From Phanerodontia chrysosporium (taxonomy: Eukaryota; Basidiomycota; Agaricomycetes; Polyporales; Phanerochaetaceae): a DNA stretch of 45,560 nucleotides. Shown here one piece after another: positions 19,275-30,116 of this stretch. The translations under genes were made by a program, and so were the position numbers. Position 1 is the stretch's first letter. Every line of letters starts with the position of its first letter. The stretch covers positions 1 to 45,560 of the forward strand of contig MJGA01000081.1 in the NCBI GenBank assembly GCA_001910725.1, written 5' to 3'. The notes under the pieces are model-generated. The model saw only the letters and a list, made by a program, of their open reading frames with translations, was not told the origin of the DNA and did not search any database.

Positions 19275-20500
19275 GTATGCATGCTCATCGATGCATACTT
19301 GAAAACACTGACCGTTTGTTATACAGGAATGTAATATCATTGTTGTTTTGACCCAGATTACAGTGAGCATTATTGCGACTGCACGCGACATGGCTTGAAG
19401 CGTTACGAAGGGCCTACATTCTGGTGGTGTGTGCCTTTGTGCTGGCCTCCTGGTCGTCAAGTTGCTGTGATCCCTGCGTCTGACCGTCCTAGAACATATT
19501 GACCGCATACATAAACACAGGACGGAAGAATACCCCTAACTTCGTTACCCAAGCAGGTACTCCCGTCTACCGCGCGTAGTTGAACGACTTGATGAACTCC
19601 GTAACCCTGCGAGTCAAGCCTTTTCCGTTGCGGAGGACAGTCATTACGCACCCCGAAGCTGGGAGTGCAGGGCAAAGCCAGCAGTAGATACACGATTTTT
19701 CTCCGGGCGACAAGCTCACCAATGCTTCTCGGAAACGGCCATTCAGTGACATCGACAGCCAGCATTCTTAGTGCAGTTTGGTCACCACCGAAGGAGCTAC
19801 ATTGAGAGGTCTGTTCACACACCGCTGCGCTCATGTTGATACCTCGCGCAAAACAGATACACTCATCTCACCAGTGCTAAGTACGATGCGTGTCGCGAGC
19901 GGGTGGATCAAGCTGCAATCGTCCGAAGTCCTCTTCACTCTACTAGGCACGGCAATTTGCTCGGGCTCATTTCGGTGTTGACCGACGAGTGCTGTCAGGC
20001 AGACGCATTTGATAGATGGTTGCCTAGCCCCTCGTATGTCGTCCCTTGCACATGTGTTCTAGACGGTGAAAATCAACCGCGCGCCCCCACGGGCATGGGA
20101 ACCGCGGAACTCTGCCTTTCATGACGCACGACCCCTCTTCGTAAGGGTAGAGAGAGCAGTGGGTAAGTATACATAGGTTTAAGCAGACTAGAATACACTG
20201 AGCCTGCGAATGCTGAGAGGAGGGGTCTGTGTCTCCAAAGAAACGGTGGACCCGCGCCGCGTGTGCACCATGCTGCCACGGTGTGACGAAATGTGACAGG
20301 CGTCCTTGTCTCGGGTGTCACAGTGTCACCAAATACGGCTGTCACACGCCCCCCATCATCGCGCCCGAAGTGCAACAAAAACGAGGTCAGCCGTCGTCCA
20401 CCCCGCCTGTCTTCCTGCCACCATCACCGCCGTCGACGAGCTCGACGTTCGTTCTTTTCCTGTACCACTCATTCTTCCTCACGCTCGCACAGCAACAACA
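19275..20500. other. Intergenic region and promoter of the SH3 protein gene
   Basis: No gene is supported between 19275 and 20500. The last 230 bases form the promoter of the SH3 protein gene and include a dense set of TGTCAC/GTGACA words (20279-20346) and pyrimidine-rich stretches just before the start codon, common in basidiomycete promoters. Confidence 0.5.
20279..20346. promoter_or_regulatory. Cluster of inverted GTCAC/GTGAC elements
   Basis: Within 68 bases there are GTGTGAC, TGTGACAG, GTGTCAC, AGTGTCAC and CTGTCACAC, facing each other so that the outer arms GTGTGAC and GTCACAC can pair. The cluster starts about 220 bases before the ATG of the SH3 protein gene. It may be a binding array for a dimeric transcription factor. 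Confidence 0.4.
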
Positions 20501-21808
20501 ATGTCTTCGAACCATTTCGCACCCGCCGCGCGGGGGCATCGGCACCGACGCCAATTAGCGCGACTTCCTTCCTCCAGCAACGAAGCACCGCCTTTCGCGC
20601 ACGAAAAGCCCTTGGCTCGCAGCCCCGGAATTCTTGGATTGGGCTCTGCAGGAGACGATGACGAGGACTTGCTCGATATCCCAGGGCTGGGCGGCATCGC
20701 GGGCAGGGACGCACCCCCGGGCTTCACCCAGAGCGCGACGACCATTGTCAACAGCGTCGCGCTGCCGTTTACTACGATTCTTGAAACGAATGTCGCCACC
20801 GTGCTTGTTCCCATACAGAGCACGAATGCCCCCGCCAGCGCGTCCACGCCTGCGCCCGTCCAGCAGTCGAACACGCAGACACAGACGACCTCTACCCAGA
20901 CAAGTACCTCAACTGAAACCTCATCTGCCGCATCTTCTTCTGGTGCTTCCACTTCCTCCGCAAACTCGAGCTCTGCCAATAGCGCTTCCGCTGCTTCATC
21001 CACTGCAAACCCATCCATCACTCCGCCGCCCTCTAGCGGCCCGTCTGCACTCAGTAACGGCAATTCCTTCGTCGGTACGCGTACAGTTTCCAGCACAGTC
21101 ACCGGCTCCGCCTCCCCTACCAATGGTGCGTCCCAGGCAAGCACTTCTACCAAAGGCCTCTCCGGAGGTGCCATCGGAGGCATAGTCGCGGTTTCCGTTA
21201 TCGCCGCAATCATCATGCTCGTGTGGATTGTCCGCAAGCTGTTCCTGCGCCGCCGTGCGAAGCGTCGCGAGACCTTCGTCTGGCCGAAGGCCGATTTCGG
21301 CCCTGATCAAGGACGCGAAAACGACATCTCCGAAAAGATGTTCGTTCACAACGATGGCACGATCCCACCCCCGGTTCCTGACAAGCCGATGGTGCCCACG
21401 CTCACGCCTCCACCCATGTCATACAACAACCCTGCCATGCCACCTGTCTCAGCTCCGGTGCAAAGCCCGACGCTCACCGCTGGCGCCGCCGCAGTCTCGC
21501 TGAGCCCTGCGTCTGCAGGCGCGAACTACGCGTGCGTGCGCTGCACGTACATCCCGAACCTGCCAGACGAGCTCTCGGTCACGGTTGGCGAGACGGTGCG
21601 GGTGCTGAACGAGTACGACGACGGCTGGGCGCTCTGCCTGAACATGCACAACGAGCAGGGCGTCGTGCCGCTCGAGTGCCTCGACCGTAGCAACGCGCTG
21701 GCGAAGGGTCCCGGTCACTACCTCGGCCAGGGCACCGGCGACTGGCGCATGTCGCGCCGTGCTAGCAGCCTGAACGGCGCGCAGGCTGCGGCTGCCGTCC
21801 GGTACTAG
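20501..21808 (+). CDS. Fus1-like one-pass membrane protein with C-terminal SH3 domain
   Basis: This is a single-exon gene of 435 residues. The ATG at 20501 is used because the frame upstream has no ATG. The N-terminal 30 residues are basic (RGHRHRRQ) with no clear cleavable signal. Residues 100-215 form a Ser/Thr/Ala-rich, probably heavily O-mannosylated stalk. A glycine-rich transmembrane segment lies at about 222-245 (GGAIGGIVAVSVIAAIIM) and is followed by the basic stop-transfer RKLFLRRRAKRR. The cytoplasmic part is Pro-rich (residues 275-330) and ends in an SH3 domain at about 340-398 (ALYDY-like ACVRCTYIP, then DELSVTVGETVRVLNEYDDG and GVVPLECL). This is the layout of yeast Fus1, a cell-fusion and polarity scaffold. 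The identity of the partner pathway is inference. A likely intron lies in the 3' UTR. Confidence 0.82.
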   Translation: MSSNHFAPAARGHRHRRQLARLPSSSNEAPPFAHEKPLARSPGILGLGSAGDDDEDLLDIPGLGGIAGRDAPPGFTQSATTIVNSVALPFTTILETNVATVLVPIQSTNAPASASTPAPVQQSNTQTQTTSTQTSTSTETSSAASSSGASTSSANSSSANSASAASSTANPSITPPPSSGPSALSNGNSFVGTRTVSSTVTGSASPTNGASQASTSTKGLSGGAIGGIVAVSVIAAIIMLVWIVRKLFLRRRAKRRETFVWPKADFGPDQGRENDISEKMFVHNDGTIPPPVPDKPMVPTLTPPPMSYNNPAMPPVSAPVQSPTLTAGAAAVSLSPASAGANYACVRCTYIPNLPDELSVTVGETVRVLNEYDDGWALCLNMHNEQGVVPLECLDRSNALAKGPGHYLGQGTGDWRMSRRASSLNGAQAAAAVRY

Positions 21809-21823
21809 CCTGATTCTGCCCTG

Positions 21824-21877
21824 GTAAGTAACGGCTCTTCTTCCTCGTTGTATGCGCGTGTTCTAATTGTGCCGCAG
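21824..21877 (+). other. Probable intron in the 3' UTR of the SH3 protein gene
   Basis: Fifteen bases after the TAG, CTG|GTAAGT opens a 54-nt stretch that ends in TGCCGCAG and contains CTAAT as a branch-point candidate. The size and signals match the coding introns of the window. The junction lies too close to the stop to be expected to trigger decay under the usual 50-nt rule. Confidence 0.5.
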
Positions 21878-23766
21878 CCCAGAGAACATGCTTCATATTA
21901 TTGGCCGCGATACGGTCATATATTGTATTGCGTACTTCCGTGTTATCCTTGTGCCCTACCCCCCACTGTTGTATACCAATCTTCTATACCCTCCCTGTGC
22001 CAATCTGTCCGTTTACCACCCCCATCCTCTCCCTCCGTCTTTATTCACTTCTCAACTATAACTTAGCAGTACTGAAGTAACACTATAGGGTGTAGGCTCA
22101 CTTTAGAATTTGATGGTGTTTGTATGTCCTTCATGCGCAGTCTTACCCGTTCTACTTCACGTCGTCTATTGTTTAAGGTCCCGTTGTGGCTCTGTTAGCC
22201 AAATCATGACTGAGACTATCTCGGAATGTCTTCTAGCTCAGTTTGTCGGCGGGCAATCTGTTGGGGCGTCGAGACGAAACAAGATATACCGCAAGACAGT
22301 CAAGGACGCGAGCGGAGGAGCGTTCAGTACCACATTCCGAGCGTGTGGCGGACGCGGCTTAGCAGACCATGTATTTCTCTGGGGCAGCGCCGCTGTCATC
22401 TCACTGTAGTTCTACCCCGGGCCTCGTATCCTAACTTCCGTGCAGCGAACAGAAGGACGACTGGGGGAGCGGGGGCTTGTGAGTCGGAAGCCGTGTTTGG
22501 GCGGGATGTCGCCTACAGAGCATGCGGGGCACGCTGTTAGATTTTTGGATATAGACAAAGCTTGCAAACTTTGTACCAGACCGGTGTGCTGGTATTCTCA
22601 GAGAGCGATATAGATGCATGGAAGCAGATGGTGAGACTCGAGTGCACAGATGGAGACTTTCCAGAAGAGGACTTTTGCTGATAAGATAAGATCGAACAAG
22701 GAACCTGTGACGAATGAGTCCTGGGTCATGAGCACAATACTCGAAACGGCGAGCTCCAGATACGTTGTACGGCTGACTGCGATAAGCAGATTGTGAGAAC
22801 TTGTGATGGGACATCTTCGCATGCAGAGCATGGGAGGTCGAGCCCTTTCCCAAAAGGCATAGCTGCAGAGGAGGGCAGATATTCCGCGCCCAGTCGCATT
22901 GCACATTGCACTCGGGCAGGCGCGGGCACACACGGTGCTGAAACGCTCGCGGGCCAATGGTGCTGCTGGGTGCGACGCCGAAAATCCTCGATTGCTACAG
23001 CTCCGCACGTAGGGGCGCGCTGCGTGGTGTGAAACACCCAAGCCCGCGCGCCCGCGTACACTAGCTCTCACCGCCCTCCGGCTGCCGCGGCCGCGTGTGT
23101 GGGGTATCAGGTGCGGCACGATGCGCAGGCGTGGCGAGGGCGGCGGCGACTGGGCTGTGCGCGAGGGCTCGCCAGGGACGGCTCGCATGGCGTTCGTGAG
23201 CTGTCGCGTGCGCGGGCTGACACTCGAGCGCGCTCTTGTCAGCCCCGAACCCGACGCGGGGCACCGCAGCGGGCGTCTCAGAGTTGCGTTGCACGCTAGG
23301 AATACTCGCGCGTCGGTCCGCGCGGCCTGGGGTACGTTGCGCGCTCGCTGTCGAAGTCAACGTTGGGCGAGGAGCGAGGGTCAATTGTCGGGTGTGTTAC
23401 GCGTCGGATGCTGACGGCGAGGTGAGAGCAGGAGGAGCGCCGTATATGTCAGCGCCGTCCAGGGCCGGACAAATTGTGGGGAAATACTAGATTTGGGTCC
23501 GGTCGATGCCATCTGTGGACTATTTTCCGGGCCAAAAGGCATTCGGAAAGCTCGGATTGGCGGCCGAAGAGGCGTGTATGGCGGGTGACTGTACGTGATG
23601 ACGCAGGCCGTTTATGGATGCCGCACCTGTGCAAAGCTTACCGCAACCTCCGAGTCCGAATGCATCCATCCTGATGCTGACCACAAATTCGCACACGCCG
23701 TTCTAACCTCTCTCTACCTCTAACCACCTCCTGCCGCTGCGCACACCCTCCCGCTCGCCGTCGACC
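21878..23766. other. Intergenic region before the flippase gene
   Basis: About 1.9 kb without a supportable gene. It contains the end of the SH3 transcript and, from about 22,900, a GC-rich stretch leading into the pyrimidine-rich promoter (CTCTCTACCTC, near 23,710) of the flippase gene. Open frames on the minus strand at 22598-23188 show no motif. Confidence 0.5.
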
Positions 23767-26700
23767 ATGGCGTCGAAGAGCAAGGCTCGCATCGCCGCCT
23801 GGTACCACACATGGGGCACCTGGTACACCAAGTGGGCCGAGTTCAACGTCGAGTCCCTATTCTCCCGCAAACGTCCCCTTGCCCCGCCCCGCTCCGTCTT
23901 CGTCCACCAGGACCTCCCCGCTGACTGGTTCGACAAGAAGCAGCGTGTCACCAAGGATCATGTCTATGCAACGAACCAGGTTATCACCTCCAAGTATACC
24001 GTCGTCACCTTCATTCCCCGCAACCTTCTCGAGCAGTTTAGGAGAGTCGCAAACTGGTGAGTCGTTTCATTTCCGTGCCGTACAGGGTTCTTTGGGGTTC
24101 TTTGGGGCATGTCATGGGCTTCGAAGAGGATCAGGGCCATTGCCTCGGAGGTGCTTCGACGCGCTGCGCATACACTGCACTCGGGACTCAAGTCGACAGT
24201 CAAGACATCCCGTCATACAACTTTCCACATCCATCGTGTCTTTCACCGACCTACATTCTCGCCGTGTGCTTTGTCCACGCCGGTCGGACAGGGTCCAGCT
24301 CGGCTTTTGCGTAGTCCCCAATAGTCCAGAGCGACCATTATGCCGTACGATGTCTTGCCCCTCTAGTTTTCCGTTTCCCGCACCCACTACACTCGTTGCC
24401 GACTGTCACCGACACGACCGCCCATCGCCATGCGAATAGTCCGGCCCTGTCTTCTCGGTCGGGCGCGCGGGCAGGCCCCAACAGCTTCGCGCGCCCGCTT
24501 ACGCCGTCCCCCCAGCCCCGGCATGCCGACGGTGTCTTCCTCGCGTAGCCCGCCGCCCGTCGCACCCGCCTCGCCCGCCTGCCCGCGTACCCTCCTTGCG
24601 CCGGGCACGAGTTTTTCGCCACACGACCGTTTTTCCTCGCGGCGTGCCGGGCGCCTTTGCAGCCGTCGGCTCTGACGTCGGTGTCGCATCAAACAGAGCT
24701 CGATCGGGCTCTGCGGCCGCAATTCAACAACGGGCCTCGTCCATCAGGACGAGCCAATCTCTCCGCCATGGCGACGTCCCTGGTCTAGCCAGTCGCGTTG
24801 TCGACAGAACATCTTCTCGCACGAGCTGCATAACGCGGAGCGCCAAACGTCTTCGCTGCGTCCGCGAGACTTCCCGCTGTTGTGGGGAGCTGACTTGATC
24901 ACATTTTGCGAGGCGTGATCTCCCGGCCCATGACATGCCGTATCCCCCGCTGCCTGCTGCACCGCGATTGGCGTAGCTGACGCTGTGCGTGCGCCTGATG
25001 TGTGCTGCGTCTTACGAGATGCCGGACACATCACGGACGCGAGGGAGCACGCTTTCTGTTTTGATTTGACTCTGTTTCGGTCTGGTCCCGAAGTGAACGC
25101 ACGCTGACGCACTTTGTCTTGCAGCTTTTTCTTGGCTATTGCGATCCTCCAGTTCTTCTCGCTCTTCTCTACGGTTTCACCAGGACTGGTCATCCTCCCG
25201 TTGCTCATCGTCCTCGCGATAACGGCGCTCAAGGATGGCTACGAGGACATCAAACGGCATCAAAGCGACCGACAAGTCAACTACTCGCAAGTCCGCGTAC
25301 TCGCGGGTGGTGACTTTGTCAACCCGAATCCAATGGAAGGCAAGAGCAAGACTTTCGTGCGCGGATTTGCACCGCAATTCAAGCGCAGGCCGAAGAAGTC
25401 AAAGCTCAGTGCTGCCGGCTCAGGGGCTGCGACACAGGACCGTAAGGACATGGCCGAGCGCGGCGCACCACCAGAAGGCGTCCCGGTTCATTCACCTCAG
25501 GATACTGGCGACGGCGAGGTGTTTGACGGCCGCGAGTATGACGAAGAGGAGGCACTCCCGCAGGACGGCCTCTTCCACCACCACTACGGCAGCCAGCGGC
25601 CGCACTGGCAGATGACGAACTGGGAGGACCTCAAGGTTGGCGATTTTGTCAAGATCATGGACAACGAGTCGATTCCCGCGGACGTGCTCCTATGCGCGAC
25701 TTCCGAGGACGAGAACGTGGCGTTTATCGAGACGAAGAACCTGGATGGCGAGACGAACCTGAAGAGCCGCTCCGCGGCACCCCCGCTCACGCATCTGCGT
25801 ACGGCGAATGCGTGCGCCGACCGTCGGCACTCGTTCCGCGTCGACTGCGATCGCCCTGATACCAACCTCTACCGGCTCAACGCGGCGGTGGTCATGCCCG
25901 GCGAGCAGAAGAGCCCGGTCGACATCCAGATGGTCCTCCTCCGCGGCACTGTGCTGCGGAACACCCGGTGGGCCATTGGCCTGGTTCTCTACACTGGTCA
26001 GGACACGAAGATCGTGCTCAATTCTGGCGATACCCCGAGTAAACGGAGCAAGGTCGAGCGGCAGATGAACCCCCAAGTGTAAGTTCCGTGGTCTATTCTC
26101 GGGGTGCGCTGAGTTGACACCGTTGTAGGTTCATCAACCTCGGTATTCTTGCGTGCATGTCCATCGCGCTTGGCATCGCGGACGCGATCCTGGAGCAGCG
26201 GTACTTCCCGATGAACGCGCCCTGGCTCTTCCGCGACACGCGTTCGGACGACAACCCGCACATCAACGGTCTCATTACCGCGGTCTTCGCACTCATCACG
26301 TTCCAGAACATCGTTCCAATCTCGCTGTACATTTCGATCGAGTTCGTGCGGACGATTCAGGCGCTCTGGATCTACTTCGACTACGAGATGTACTACGAGA
26401 AGACCGACACGACGACACTGGCACGAAGCTGGAACTTGTCGGATGACCTTGGCCAGATCCAGTACATCTTCTCCGACAAGACAGGCACGCTTACCCAGAA
26501 CGCGATGGTCTTCCGGCAGTGCTCCATTGGTGGCCATGAGTACAAGGGCGATCCCGAGACGCCGAGCGACACCATCAAGGTCAAGGAGGATCCGTTCCTT
26601 ACGAAGCGTCTCTCCGGCGATTCGACGACCGCCTCTGGCTCGAACTCGGGTGCGTCTGGCTCGCGCTCGCCCGCGAAAAAGGGGTCCGGCTCGATCGACC

Positions 26701-29544
26701 AGTTTGCCGTGCCCGATCCGCACGCGGTTCCCGAGGTCAAGCTATCACAGGGCGTGCTCAAGCGCTTCAAGGACCATGTGCTCTCCGGAGACATTGCGAA
26801 GGCTACCGCTGTCAACGCAGACTCGACCGCGGACGACTACTCGTATGCGCGCATGCTGAACGGTTTCTGGCTCACGCTTGCACTCTGTCACACCGTGCTG
26901 ACTGCGACAGACCCGGAGACGGGCGCGCTCGAGTACAAGGCGCAGAGTCCCGACGAGGCGGCACTCGTCCAGGCGGCCGCCGACGTCGGGTTCACATTCC
27001 GCGGGCGCGACAAGGACGTGCTGATGGTCAGCACGCCATTCTCGGAGGGCATTGACCGGTACGAGCTCCTGAACGTGCTCGAGTTCAATTCGGCCCGCAA
27101 ACGGATGAGCGTCATCGTGCGCAAGATCGACGAGGACGAGAAGGGCGCACTCCTGCTCCTGACCAAGGGCGCGGACAACGTCATCTTCGAGCGCCTCCGC
27201 CCCGGGTACCAGGAACAGCTCAAGGAGGTCACCGAGGATCATCTCGCGGACTTTGCGAGCGAGGGCTTGCGGACGCTTACGCTCGCGTGGCGGTCTATCC
27301 CTGGTTCGTTCCCTCGCATCTGGCATTCAGCTCAGATTGCTAACCGACTTTACAGAGGATGAGTATGATGCGTGGAGCGAAATGTACCACGAGGCAACCG
27401 TCGCTCTCGAGGGCCGCGAAGAGAAGATCGACGCAGCCTGCGAAGCGATTGAGAGGGACCTCAATCTGCTCGGCGCGACTGCCATCGAAGATAGGCTGCA
27501 GGATGGCGTTCCTGAGACTATCGCCGACCTCAAGGAAGCTGGCATCAAGATCTGGGTTGCGACCGGTGACAAGCTCGAGACCGCGATTGGTAAGCCGCCT
27601 GTTGCGCTTCATTTGTACGATATTGACTTCTTGCCTAGCTATCGGGCACAGTACGAACCTCATTGGCCGCGACGACAATGTCATCATCATCCGCGGTGGT
27701 GGCGAGTTTGGTCGCCCGGTATACTCGCAGATGGCTGGCGCCGTCGACGAGTTCTTCCCGACGAGCGGAATTCTGAATGAGGAGGGCATCGCGAACAACA
27801 TCAAGTCAGAGGCGAACCCGGGAGGGCCGTACGCGCTGCAACGCGTGAACACGGGCGTGACGTCGATCGTGGGGCACGACAACGGACAGCGGCCGGGCGG
27901 ATACGTGCTCGTCATCGACGGCGCGGCGCTCGGCGAGGCGCTCGGCGACGACACACACAAGCAGCTGCTCCTGCGGCTCGCCATGCAATGTGAGGCCGTC
28001 ATCTGCTGCCGCGTGTCGCCGCTCCAGAAGGCGCTCGTCGTGAAGCTCGTGAAGGACGGCCTCGGTGTCATCACGCTTGCGATCGGCGACGGCGCGAACG
28101 ACGTGAGCATGATCCAGGCTGCCGACGTCGGTGTGGGTATCGCGGGCGAGGAAGGCCTTCAGGCGGTTAACTCGTCCGACTATGCTATTGCTCAGGTGCG
28201 TTTTCATTCGTGTCGTGTCGGATACAGAGGCTCATGGTGCGCGCAGTTCCGGTTCCTGAAGCGCCTGTTGCTCGTCCACGGACACTGGTCGTACGCACGC
28301 AATGGCAACATGATCACCAACTTCTTCTACAAGAACATCGTATGTATCGGCATACTGTGGTGGTACCAGATCTACTGCGCATGGAGCAGTCAATAGTGAG
28401 TCCGACACTTGGTCTTGACTTACGATAGAATTTGACGGTTGGGCTCTTCCCAGCGACTTCGAGTATACCTACCTGCTCTTCTGGAACTCGTTCTGGACGA
28501 TTTTGCCAGTCATCGCGATGGGTCTCTTCGACCGTATCGTGGACGACCACGTCCTCATGGACCTGCCGGAGCTCTACAAGCACTCGCGCAATGGAGAGTA
28601 CTTCAACCTCAAGCTCTTCTTACTCTACATGCTCGACGGCATCTATCAGGTGCGTCATATGGTACTCGATGCCACGATCACTGCTCACGCGCTCTGTAGT
28701 CTGTGATCGTGTTCTTCTTCCTTCTCTACGGCTATTTCTCGCCGACGTCCCGCGTCGATGGGTACGATGTCTACTTGTACGAGTTCTCGACCACCATGGC
28801 CATTGGTGCCGTCATGATCGTCACCGTGTTTGTCGGCATTAATATCACGACCTGGACGAGTTGGGTCTGGTGGACACTTGGTATCGAGATTCTGCTCATC
28901 TGGGTGTACACGGTACGTTACCGCCTTCCATGTCGCCGCACGCCTTGCTCACGTCCTGCTAGGCTGTCTACTCTGCGATCCCACCGAGTTCATTCCCTAC
29001 CCCTATCTATGGCAACGACCACTACCTGTTCCACTCAGCCTACTACTGGCTGGGCCTGCTATTCGTCGTCCCTCTGGCACTGCTCCCGCGGTTGGCCGCG
29101 AAGGCGTACAAGTTCATCTTCCACCCGTCCGATATCGATCGCGTGCGTTACCTACACAAGATGAACCCCGAGCACGACTTCCGCAAGGACCGCGAGCAAG
29201 GCGGTATCGCGTACATCAAGCGCAGCGTGAGCACGTCGCGCGGCATCAAGCGCCGCTCCATCATCCACCGCGGCCCGCGCGCAGCGATGGGCAGTCGCAC
29301 TGACATGGCGACGGGCCAGCGCTCACACAACACCGGGTTCGACTTCGCGATGGAGGAGAACGGCGTCGCGTTGCGGCGGCTGCAGAGCAACCTCTCGGGG
29401 ATGCAGCAGCCGGCACAGCAGCACAAGCGGCGGCGGTCGATCCTGTCGAGTCTGTCGCGCACCGTGCGGCGGAAGAAGGTGCCGAGCACTGTTGTTGAGG
29501 ACCCTGTGATGGAGGAGTCCCAGCCCAATTCACCAAAACATTAA
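23767..29544 (+). CDS. P4-type ATPase, phospholipid flippase (Dnf/Drs2 family)
   Basis: Nine exons: 23767-24056, 25125-26078, 26129-27303, 27356-27589, 27639-28195, 28247-28395, 28454-28649, 28700-28912 and 28963-29544, encoding 1,449 residues. It moves aminophospholipids or related lipids to the cytosolic leaflet of plasma or Golgi membranes, normally with a Cdc50-type partner that is not in this window. Marks of the family are RRVAN before TM1, the dephosphorylation motif DGET (D304), the phosphorylated Asp in DKTGTLTQN (D531), [20 protein letters not shown] and GDGANDVSM (from 1034), then four exons of C-terminal membrane helices and a basic tail (KRRRS). Length fits Dnf1/Dnf2-like fungal proteins better than the shorter Neo1. 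Introns 2-8 are 49-58 nt, while intron 1 is 1,068 nt. All phases join without a stop. Confidence 0.93.
24057..25124 (+). other. Unusually long first intron of the flippase gene
   Basis: Exon 1 ends RRVAN-TG|GTGAGT and exon 2 begins TTGCAG|C-TTT-TTC, restoring the conserved [15 protein letters not shown] at the start of TM1. The protein is therefore continuous across the intron. It is about 20 times longer than the other introns in the window. It is GC-rich, carries a 13-bp tandem duplication (GGTTCTTTGGG at about 24086-24111), and has minus-strand open frames without recognisable motifs. Confidence 0.8.
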
Positions 29545-30116
29545 TTCTTACGCCCATGAGACGAACAATTCCGCCCCGACCCCCTAGATGCTCCGCGCCC
29601 CCACACTCCCACCACTGTGTTATTATGCCACGCCCCACACTCACCCACTCGATGTTTCAGTACTGCTCATCTACCGCGCTCCTTCGTATTATATTCTTTC
29701 CCTCCCATTTCTTCGTTGTATCCATCGGATGTCTATCACTGGTAGCACAGGCGCACACCCCACTTACGATAATGACGATAATGAGTTTCGCTCCGCCGTC
29801 GACGTCCATCTTCTTGTGCTTTTAGGTGTTCGAATACGTATGTACTTTAGTCAGCGCGTGTATATACCTGCATGGACGAGTGCCTCTCTGCGCGATCTTC
29901 ATTTCGCGCAAGAAAGTTGAGCGCCCGATTCGTAACCTGTTTGTTCTAAACGACTTCAAGCTCGTGTATCACTCTAGGCATGAAGCACAATCTCGAGCAT
30001 GCGAAAAGCTATTGGCACGCATTCAACAAATTACAATTGCTTGGTATCATACAGGACTGACATTCTACTCCTGCGCCTGAGGCCTGAGTCCTCATCGCGC
30101 CCTGTGCTAATACAAG
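29545..30116. other. 3' intergenic region between convergent flippase and FunK1 genes
   Basis: No gene is seen. It contains the 3' UTRs of two convergent genes, with pyrimidine-rich and AT-rich stretches. Confidence 0.5.

Noticed and set aside
20306..20500. Longer N-terminus for the SH3 protein
   Set aside because: The upstream frame has no ATG (it opens with TTG) and contains promoter repeats; the ATG at 20501 is used.
22598..23188. Minus-strand frame of 196 codons before the flippase gene
   Set aside because: No motif, Arg/Ser-rich, within a GC-rich promoter-like stretch.
24387..24722. Minus-strand frame inside the long flippase intron as a nested gene
   Set aside because: Arg/Gly-rich, no recognisable domain, no splice or promoter support; kept only as a reason to examine the intron.
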